This document shows positions 57,601 to 64,000 of a DNA stretch of 64,000 bases, piece after piece. The translations under genes and the position numbers were made by a program. The first letter of the stretch is position 1; each line of letters begins with the position of its first letter. Source of the stretch: Impatiens glandulifera (lineage: Eukaryota; Streptophyta; Magnoliopsida; Ericales; Balsaminaceae); NCBI RefSeq assembly GCF_907164915.1, contig NC_061862.1, positions 59,459,068-59,523,067 of the forward strand. Direction: 5' to 3'. The notes below the pieces were generated by a model, which worked only from the letters and a program-made list of their open reading frames with translations, was not told the DNA's origin and made no database searches.

Positions 57601-60144
57601 TTTAAATATTTTCATTTGGTTTATTCAACATTTATTATGAAGTGTCTCACTCAAGCGCACATGAATGTTTATTACAAAATCCTAAGATACATTAAAGGAC
57701 ACTAGGAAAAGGGTTGATGATCTTGAAGAATCAAGACCATGATGTTCCAGTATATGCAGATGCAGATTGGGGTGGAAACATTACCGATTGAAGATCCACA
57801 TCAGCCTATTGTATGTTTGTATGGAGAAACTTGGTTACTTGGAAAGCAAGAAGCAATCAATTGTCTGTAGAAGTAATGCTGAAGCAGAACTAAGAGCCCT
57901 CACTCTCGGATTATGTGAAGGAATATGGATTCATAAAAACACTAAAGGAACTCGAAATATGTGACAAAAAAAGTCATCAAGCTTTATTGTGGTAATCTAG
58001 CTGCTATTAATATCTCAATAAATCCCTTCCATCATGATAGACTAACATATTGACATAGAGTCACACTTTATCTAAGAGAAAGTTGTCATCGGAATTGTTG
58101 ATATTTCTCACATACCATCCAGATTACTGACACCCTCACCAAAGCACTTCTAAATGTATATTCGCAGACAGACATGTGCAACAAGTTAGGAATGTACAAT
58201 ATCTACCACCTAACTTGAGGGGGTTATGTGTATAGGAAACCACCCATGATTTATTTTCAGTTATTCTTGATGTATAAAGTTATTGTATGTATTTTATTAA
58301 TTCAACGCAGAAAATCAGTCAGTTTAAACTGGTCACATCTCTCACTCTCAAACACTCACAATATATGTTCAAACTCAAGTCATATTTACAATGGCAAGTT
58401 GATAATGAATTGAGAGGATTTCAAAATGGCATCAAGACATGATTATCCCTTTAAAATGTGATCATGATAAACGTAGTTTTTTTTCTTCAAAAACTGGCTC
58501 TGAAGACATCATTTGATGAATCATGTGGATAATGAAGGACTTCAAGATCAGTTAATGGAAAAAGAGGAGAAATTTACCTCCTGTCACTCCACAGCTGAGA
58601 AGGCATATTTTGTCAAGAGGAGCTAGCGGATTGAGTTTGAAAGCACATCCGGAGTGCACAACTGTATACTCACTGAAACTCGAAACTGCACAATAGTGGT
58701 AAACTGGTTTTCCCCTTACTGAGAAGCGAGTTCCTTTATCACTGTGCATTACACCATTCCTTTCCAATCCCAGAACTTGACACATATTGCTTTTATCAGA
58801 TTTGCAATGTTTGCACTCCATGCACTGGCCTGTAAACAATGTAAGTACATGGTCCCCCTTTTCAAATTCAGTTACTCCTTTCCCAACACTCTCCACAATC
58901 CTGTTCAATATCCTCTAAGAGTTTTAGTAATTAGTATCCACTGTGTTTTACAGTTAAAGCATGCTTGATAGTTTCCTTGATGTCACAGGGAAACTGAAGC
59001 AGTAAAGAATGGTAAGAATAACATATTATCAATGAGTTGTCTGTGATGTGATATCATTTTCACCAGTTTGAAATGTAGCACGATTTTTTGGGCCTTGTTT
59101 GATATGGGGTTAATAACCATATGATTATTTTCAAATAATTCCATTTGATTTAGGTTATGAAAAGTCCAGAGCATATTTTACCTTGATTTTTTTATTCACA
59201 TAAATCATGTTTGATGTAAAAGGTGGTTTATTTGGAAGTAAAATGACTAAAAAATCCTTAAGCAGATAATATTTTAAAATGTTATAAGGAATAAGGTAAG
59301 TGTATTATAGTATTCTAGACTTCTAGTTGATAATTTGAATGATTTGATTGATGATAGTGGTTTATTTGGATTACCACATCAAAGCCCTAGGTTATTGAGG
59401 GTTATTTGAGACTTTGAGTATAAAGTCATCATGGGTATAAATATATAATGAATAACATTCTGAAAAAAAGAGGATATTTAGGTATTTTAATTGATTGATG
59501 AGTAGATTCTTGATTGCACAGTTGGTTATTTGGAAATTCACCCACAAACTCTTGGCTGCAAGTATCAAAGTACATGAAAAGAGACAAGAGATAATTACCC
59601 AGATGCTTCATGGCCAAATATTCGAGGATATATGTGAGCAGTTGACTGCAGAACGAAGCATTGTCAATGTTATGTCAAAAGTAGAGATGATGGGCAATTT
59701 ATTATGTAAGGACTTTCCTGGATTCTTAACAGAGAAGGAACTGAAAAAATGTTCTAGGTTGAACCAATAAACTGAAGAAGCTGTTCAAATTGAAAACTAA
59801 AGAGAGGAGGAGGAGGAGGAGTACGAAACCTGGGAGAGCCAAGCATGAATGTCACTACGGCACAGGGAGGTGCAAACGACCTTAATTCGAATCTCCATGG
59901 GCTGGGGAGGACTAACTTGTACATCTTCAAGGACAAGCTCTTGTCCAACACCCCAAGCCACCGCAGCTAAAATGGAAAACAAAAAATCAAGAATTTGCAT
60001 ATATTAAACCTAACCCACCTAAAGGTGAAGCTTTTAACAAAAATCAAATGAGCAGAATACAGTTAGTTCCTTGTAACCTTTACCTTTGCAGGTGATGGTA
60101 TGCTGTTCCTCCGCCGAATTCAACATTTCTTTCTCGTTCTCCAT
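54658..60144 (-). CDS. Zinc-dependent alcohol dehydrogenase-like protein (ADH-like 6 type)
   Basis: Ten exons on the minus strand: 60144-60084, 59966-59830, 59645-59599, 58900-58578, 57301-57219, 57124-57049, 56961-56900, 56823-56728, 56639-56478, 54774-54658. They join in frame (1164 nt, 387 aa) with GT..AG borders. Catalytic-zinc residues lie in CTSLCRSD and RIFGHEASG. The structural-zinc lobe has four Cys ([17 protein letters not shown]). The nucleotide fold shows [13 protein letters not shown], and LLSCGVT supplies the third catalytic Cys. The family oxidises alcohols or reduces aldehydes with NAD(H) in the cytosol. CRSD in place of the classical [28 protein letters not shown] and the HMPK ending match my memory of Arabidopsis At5g24760 (ADH-like 6), whose substrate I do not know. 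Introns 3, 4 and 9 are swollen by transposon pieces, yet the coding sequence is intact. Confidence 0.93.
55361..55504 (-). mobile_element. SINE-like element (family S1) in the last ADH intron
   Basis: Read on the minus strand: GGTAGCTCAAGTGATTAGAG (A-box-like), CTAAGAGACCAAATGTCACG, GGTTTCGATTCTCCC (B-box-like), GTGGGGTGTCATGCTAGCTT, and an A-rich tail. The order matches copies at 6515-6627 and 9875-10003. It lies in the same direction as the host gene. A target duplication is not clear. Confidence 0.65.
55794..56305. mobile_element. Foldback (hairpin) MITE in the last ADH intron
   Basis: Two arms of about 220-240 bp (left 55794-56032, right about 56089-56305) are near-perfect reverse complements: GATTGTTTGATG at the left edge, CATCAAACAAGATTC at the right. 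The inner 55-60 bp block (GGATGCACAAAACAAAAGTA, then TGAGGTTATTATAGAAAG) is present twice in tandem on the right side (from 56037 and 56096) and once inverted on the left. The transcribed intron could fold into a long RNA hairpin. Confidence 0.8.
57640..58260 (+). pseudogene. Copia RNase H / 3' end fragment in ADH intron 4
   Basis: On the + strand (opposite to the gene): [12 protein letters not shown], then [40 protein letters not shown] and CEGIWIH. This is the RNase H signature of Ty1/Copia (YTDADWAG, RSTSGY, SSAEAE). It continues to [10 protein letters not shown] and [11 protein letters not shown], the usual polyprotein end, followed by TTGAGGGGG, a polypurine-tract-like stretch, and possible LTR sequence to about 58410. 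Several frame changes are present. The rest of the element is missing. Confidence 0.8.
59090..59400. mobile_element. MITE-like insertion in ADH intron 3
   Basis: The left end GGGCCTTGTTTGATATGGGG and the reverse complement of the right end (GGGCTTTGATGTGGTAATCC) are similar, with A/T-rich sequence between. The left end also resembles the foldback element at 55794 (TTGTTTGATG). I could not assign a target duplication. Confidence 0.45.
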
Positions 60145-60359
60145 GTCTCTCTCTGTCTATATCCAGGCTCCGGTAAGTAGACATGGCCAGACTAACTATA
60201 AACAGGGGTTGGTAGGTAGTACTTGGTGGGTAGGTAGTACTTTGGTGGTTGGTGATCTGGGAAATTTGACAAATTGACCTTATAATATATTAAATTCCAA
60301 AAATAACCAATGTTCTTTTGCTTCTAGAAAAAGACTCATTTGTCCTTAATATAATTTTC
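60145..60359 (-). promoter_or_regulatory. Probable promoter and leader of the ADH-like gene
   Basis: The 5' leader upstream of the ATG at 60144 reads GAGACATGG with a GAGAGAGACATGGAGAAC context. A tandem GTAGGTAGTACTTGGTGG repeat lies at 60212-60250. No strong TATA box stands out. A MITE follows directly upstream at 60360. Confidence 0.35.
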
Positions 60360-60640
60360 TTTATTTTTTGGTACCCGGATTGGGTTTTTAAAAAAAATTA
60401 GAAAAGAAAAAAAATAATGATGGGTGATAATTTTGAGAAAATAATTATTATTTTTGATAAAAAGATTTAAAGAGTATTAATATATATGAATAAAATAAAA
60501 AAATAATAATTTAAAATATATGATATTTTAGTATTTTGGTTAATAAAATGAGTGATATAATTGTTGAAAAGTGATTGATTGAAAAATTGATTTTGGATGG
60601 ATTTTTTTTAAAAACCCAAAGAGAACAAGGCCTTCGTTTC
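60360..60640. mobile_element. MITE-like element, family M1, copy 3
   Basis: GATGGGTGATAATTTTGAGA, AAAAAGATTTAAAGAGTATT, TATTTTAGTATTTTGGTTAA and GAGTGATATAATTGTTGAAA line up with the copies at 8298-8770. The ends carry GATTGGGTTTTT on the left and AAAAACCCAAAG on the right as inverted motifs. It lies about 200 bp upstream of the ADH-like start codon, within the likely promoter. Confidence 0.55.
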
Positions 60641-60830
60641 CTTCTCCTCTTTTCATCCCCGACTAGCAACGCTTCCCCTCCTCCTTGACTCCCCACGCCG
60701 GACGCTTCCTTTCCCCGCGACTACCCAACTCCCCAACAGCAACGCCGGACGGAAGTTTTCCCTCCCGACGACGTCTGCATCTACGTAGCAACTATAGCAA
60801 GGCGATCTTACAAGCAGTTTTACCTAGATC
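60641..60830. other. GC-rich patch of unknown origin
   Basis: In sharp contrast to both sides, this stretch is C- and G-rich (CCCCGACTAGCAACGCTTCC, CGCCGGACGCTTCCTTTCC, CGACGACGTCTGCATCTACG). It holds no long reading frame and no domain. It may be the remains of an exon or promoter from a neighbouring gene, displaced by the MITE. Confidence 0.35.
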
Positions 60831-61590
60831 CTTCAAATGAAATTGCAGAAATTTGAATTCTTCATTTTTAAAACAAGCTCTTGAGACGACGACGTAATCT
60901 ATAACAAAGTAGTTATAGTACGGTGTAATTATTTCGGCAATGACTAGAATTTATCCCAAGCAACTGTTTTATGGATTGATTCTTAAAAATTAAAAAATAT
61001 ATATATACATTAATTTATTGATACTTACTTTTTATTTTATTTTTATGTCAATTAACTTTTCAAATTTAATCATAATATTGATAGGTAACTTTTGTGTTGT
61101 TTTTAGTAAATATTTTGAAATTTTTTATTTATTTATATTGGTTTAAAGATAACAATTATAATTTGGTTCATAGTTTTTTTTATATGAATTGTTTTGTTCG
61201 ATACGATTTTTCTTCGGTTAGTTTCAAACACTTCACAATTACATATATAAAATCGTCAACATATTTATTTTTCATCTTCTACGAGAATTTAAATTTATTT
61301 ATTTATAATAATATGATTTTTCAATATATTATATAAAAAATATCATTTTAAATATAACAATAAAAAAAATTACTTTTAAAAAAATATGGTATAAATGATA
61401 TTCCACAGAATTCTTCGAAACCGAACATGACGGATGGTTATACACTTTCGTCCCTAGTTAAGTTACTCTCATGACCGAAGAGAACTTTGAAACGTGATTT
61501 GAAACACAAAGACATTTGTAGATGTCTCATGACTTCGCATTAGAGATTTTAATGATAAATTTTATACTATATAAAAATATTATAAAGTTA
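60831..61590. other. AT-rich spacer
   Basis: No gene or clear element. The 80-codon + frame at 61094-61336 is rich in Phe, Tyr and Ile, as random AT-rich sequence gives. Confidence 0.5.
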
Positions 61591-62335
61591 CTATTAAATT
61601 ATGGTGACCCAAATGGGTTTTGACCAACCTAATAATAAAATAAAATTTTAACTATTTAATATTAAGCCCACTAGGTCGAGTTAGGTGACTTATAAATATA
61701 TGGTCTTAGTTAGAGTTTTATTGATTATTCTTATATTTCTCTAAGTTATAATCTTTTATTTTAACCATAGGGAATTGTTTCCTTTTCTGCCCGTGGTTTT
61801 TCTCGTCTTGAGTTTCTGCATAAATCTTATGTTATTTACGTGTTTTCTTGATTGATAATGTGTATTTACTTAATCTTGATTAGTCTCAAATCAATATTCT
61901 GTTTTTCAACAATTTGTATTAGAGCCTTGAACTTTTTTTATTCGAGACTATATCTATTTTCAGAGATGTCAATTATAAAATACGATATTCTGTTATTGAA
62001 TTACAACACAAGATTTTCTTTGTGGTAGGTAATAATGTGAGTTGTCTCATTAGATGGATTTGGACGAAACTTTATTAGTATTTGATAAGATGTCTAGTTC
62101 GTGGACAGTAGAAGAGAAAAAGATGAAGGATCGCAAGGTTATGTCTAATACACATTTACATCTGTCGAATAATATTCTACAGGATGTTCTAAAGGAGACA
62201 AGTGTTGATGGGTTATGACTGAAACTAGAACAACTATGTATGACAAAAAGTCTTACTACTAAACTGCATCTGAAACATCGATTATATTTTCATCGTATGT
62301 CAGAAGATACGCCTCTACAAGAGCATTTATCAGTA

Positions 62336-62645
62336 TTTAAAGAAATTGTTGTTGTTTGGAAGCCTTGAAAGTCAAATATGACGATGAAGATCTAACTTTG
62401 ATTCTTCTGTATTCGTTGCCCCAATTTTATATCGGCATTTAAAGAAACTGTTGCTAATTTGGAAGTCTTGGAAGTTAAGTATGACGATGAAGATCTAGTT
62501 TTGATTCTTCTATGTTCGTTGCCCCAATCTTGTATCGACATTTAAAGAAATTGTTGTTGAATTGGAAGCCTTGAAAGTCAATTATTACGATGAAGATTTA
62601 GCTTTGATCCTTCTGTGTTTGTTGCCCCCATCTTATATCACGTTC
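62336..62645 (+). repeat. Triplicated gag segment, unit 102-103 bp
   Basis: The gag stretch starting TTTAAAGAAATTGTTGTTG and containing GACGATGAAGATCTA and TCGTTGCCCCAATC occurs three times in tandem (starts near 62336, 62438, 62541). In related gag genes this part is present once. The first step is 102 bp, which keeps frame; the second is 103 bp, which shifts it. Confidence 0.85.
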
Positions 62646-63130
62646 CGAGATACTATTTTATTTAGCCGTGATGTTGTCACTACTAATGATGTTTATGATG
62701 CATTATTCTAAAGAGAAGATGAAACATCTTGTTAGTCATTCCGAAAGAGATTCTTACTACTCGAGAAAAACACAAGAAAAATGTTCAAAAAGTAATCAAA
62801 TATAGATCAAAGTAAAGAAAACTTTGGAATACTTGCAATTACTGCAAAAAAAAAGGAGGCCACATAAAATCTAAGTGTTAGAAGCTACAAATTAAAGGTA
62901 AGAAAAGGGTATTAATTCGACTGAAAAGCAGTCTAAATTTTTTGATGAATCTAATACTATCGAAGTTGAAGACAATGAACTCCTCATGGCTTTTGTTTGC
63001 GACGCGAGATCGCAAGATGAATGGATACACGATTCTAGTTGTACGTATCATATGTGTCTCAATCGGGTCTTATTTGCAACATATGATACATTTTCCAAAG
63101 GTGTTGTGAAATAGTTCATCTTGTAAGATC

Positions 63131-63541
63131 GTGGATATAGAAACAATCAAAATTAAGATGTTTGATGGAGCTACACGGACACTTGGTGATGTAAAACATG
63201 TTCTTGATTTGAAGAGAAATTTAATTTCTTTTAGTACTCTCAATTTAAAAAGGTACAAGTACACTACTAGAGGTGGAGTGATGAAGATTAGTAGAGGTGT
63301 TATTGTCGTGATTGATGGTGAAAAAAAATCTAACATGTTATATGTTTTGAAAGGCTCTATCATTTTAGGAGATGTTGTCGCCACCTCTTCATTATCTGAT
63401 GATGATGTCACAAAGTTGTGGCATATACGACTTGGTCATATAAGTGAAAATTGCATGACTGAATTAAGCAAACGAGGACTTCTTTATGGACAAAGTATTA
63501 CCAAATTAAAGTTTTGTGAGCATTGTGTCCTTGGCAAATAG
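63131..63541 (+). pseudogene. Copia protease/pre-integrase frame, longest surviving
   Basis: 136 codons reading IETIKIKMFDGATRTLGDVK, then HVLDLKRNLISFSTLNLKRY, and ending KLWHIRLGHISENCMTELSK with FCEHCVLGK. This is the region between protease and integrase of Copia pol, with the GAG_pre-integrs HxxLGH and CxxC zinc ligands intact. Just before it lies a stop (about 63112), and the frame ends in a stop after VLGK. Confidence 0.8.
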
Positions 63542-63775
63542 AAAATAGTCAAATTCTCTTAAGGCATCTACAATACTGAAGGAACACTTGATTATACCCA
63601 CTCTGATCTTTGTGGGTCGTCTAGTGTGTCTTCTATGGGAGGTGATTATTATATGCTAACGATTATCGATAACTTCTCTAAAAAAGTTTGGGCTTTCTTT
63701 TTGAAGCAAAATAGTGATGTGTTATCTAAGTTTAAGGAGAGGAAGACTATGATTGAAAAGAAGACATGAAATCAA

Positions 63776-64000
63776 TAAAACGTTTGCGTGCTAATAATGG
63801 TTTGTAGTTCTGTTCTGAAAAATGTAATGCTCTATGTAGAACTGAAATAATTGTAAGGCACCACACAATGCATAAGAATCCATCATGCAATCATTCTTTC
63901 ACTATGTGGTGCCTTACAATTCTTTTAGTTCTACATAAAACATTATATTCTTCAGAACAGAATTACAAACCATTATCAGCATGCAAACGTTTTATTGATT
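63776..64000. repeat. Inverted repeat at the window end (integrase fragment turned back)
   Basis: The integrase stretch at 63776-63872 (AATCAATAAAACGTTTGCGT through AATTGTAAGGCACCACA) is repeated in reverse complement at about 63894-64000 with several mismatches (GTGGTGCCTTACAATTCTTT ... AAACGTTTTATTGATT). The spacer is short. The right arm runs off the window, so its full size is unknown. Confidence 0.8.

Larger units (their letters stand above)
61595..63875 (+). mobile_element. Second Ty1/Copia relic (5' LTR, PBS, gag, protease, integrase start)
   Basis: A putative 5' LTR from about 61600 (GGTGACCCAAATGGGTTTTG, AATATATGGTCTTAGTTAGAG) ends with CAACA at 61911. It is followed at 61913 by TTTGTATTAGAGCC, a decayed initiator-Met primer-binding site. 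Gag starts near 62045 (LDETLLVFDKMS). Then come a knuckle with CNYC and GHIKSKC (about 62840-62877), the protease-like DSSCTYHM (about 63030), a pre-integrase region and integrase start (IDNFSKKVWAFFLKQNSDV at 63665). It is distinct from the element at 30495. Stops and frame changes show it is dead. Confidence 0.8.

Noticed and set aside
58552..58908. Minus-strand frame starting [11 protein letters not shown] as a separate ADH gene or as an exon lacking the zinc-binding GHE motif
   Set aside because: The acceptor lies at 58901, and the missing [16 protein letters not shown] piece is a separate 47-bp exon at 59599-59645. With it the gene is complete.
59495..59770. 91-codon + frame MMSRFLIAQ...
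   Set aside because: It is the antisense of the ADH-like exon 3 and its introns.

Overview
This looks like nuclear DNA of a flowering plant, most likely a eudicot. It is AT-rich, with long (AT)n microsatellites, introns with GT..AG ends, a MIKC MADS-box gene, an NDR1/HIN1-like gene, a plant alcohol-dehydrogenase-like gene, nuclear tRNA genes, and CACTA, Ty1/Copia, SINE and MITE debris. I cannot name the species.

Only three protein genes look functional. (1) A SEPALLATA-class MADS-box gene on + (13107-17000) has 8 exons that join in frame into 254 codons. (2) A single-exon NDR1/HIN1-like membrane protein lies on - (20908-21690). (3) A 10-exon zinc alcohol-dehydrogenase-like gene lies on - (54658-60144, 387 aa). 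It closely resembles what I recall of Arabidopsis ADH-like 6. Four intact tRNA genes (two Asp-GUC, two Gly-GCC) sit in the arms of a large inverted duplication.

Layout. 1-5.5 kb: decayed CACTA/En-Spm transposon (-). 5.5-13 kb: AT-rich spacer with SINE and MITE copies, a minisatellite and a G-box cluster. 13.1-17.0 kb: MADS gene. 17-20.7 kb: spacer and a degenerate tandem array. 20.9-21.7 kb: NHL gene. 22-29.3 kb: an LTR-like piece, a family of about 320-bp repeats carrying tRNA-like A and B boxes in both orientations, and a second copy of the degenerate array. 29.3-30 kb: LTR-like debris. 30495-34406: Copia element with both LTRs, a CTTCA target-site duplication and decayed gag-pol. 34.9 kb: a SINE with a perfect 16-bp target-site duplication. 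35-38 kb: unidentified sequence and a LINE-type ORF1 relic. 38.08-53.69 kb: nested inverted duplication. 54.7-60.1 kb: ADH-like gene, with transposon fragments in its three long introns. 60.3-64 kb: MITE, a GC-rich patch, and a Copia relic that turns back on itself at the window edge.

The most unusual structure is the inverted duplication. Its outer arms carry two broken copies of an F-box/LRR gene (FBL15-like) and are clearly diverged. Its inner arms (44130-46870 and 48123-50835) are nearly identical over about 2.7 kb and hold the tRNA pairs and a 114-bp hairpin-rich tandem repeat. The step from diverged to near-identical is abrupt. That fits gene conversion or a second round of duplication inside an older palindrome. 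No biochemical pathway links the three genes.
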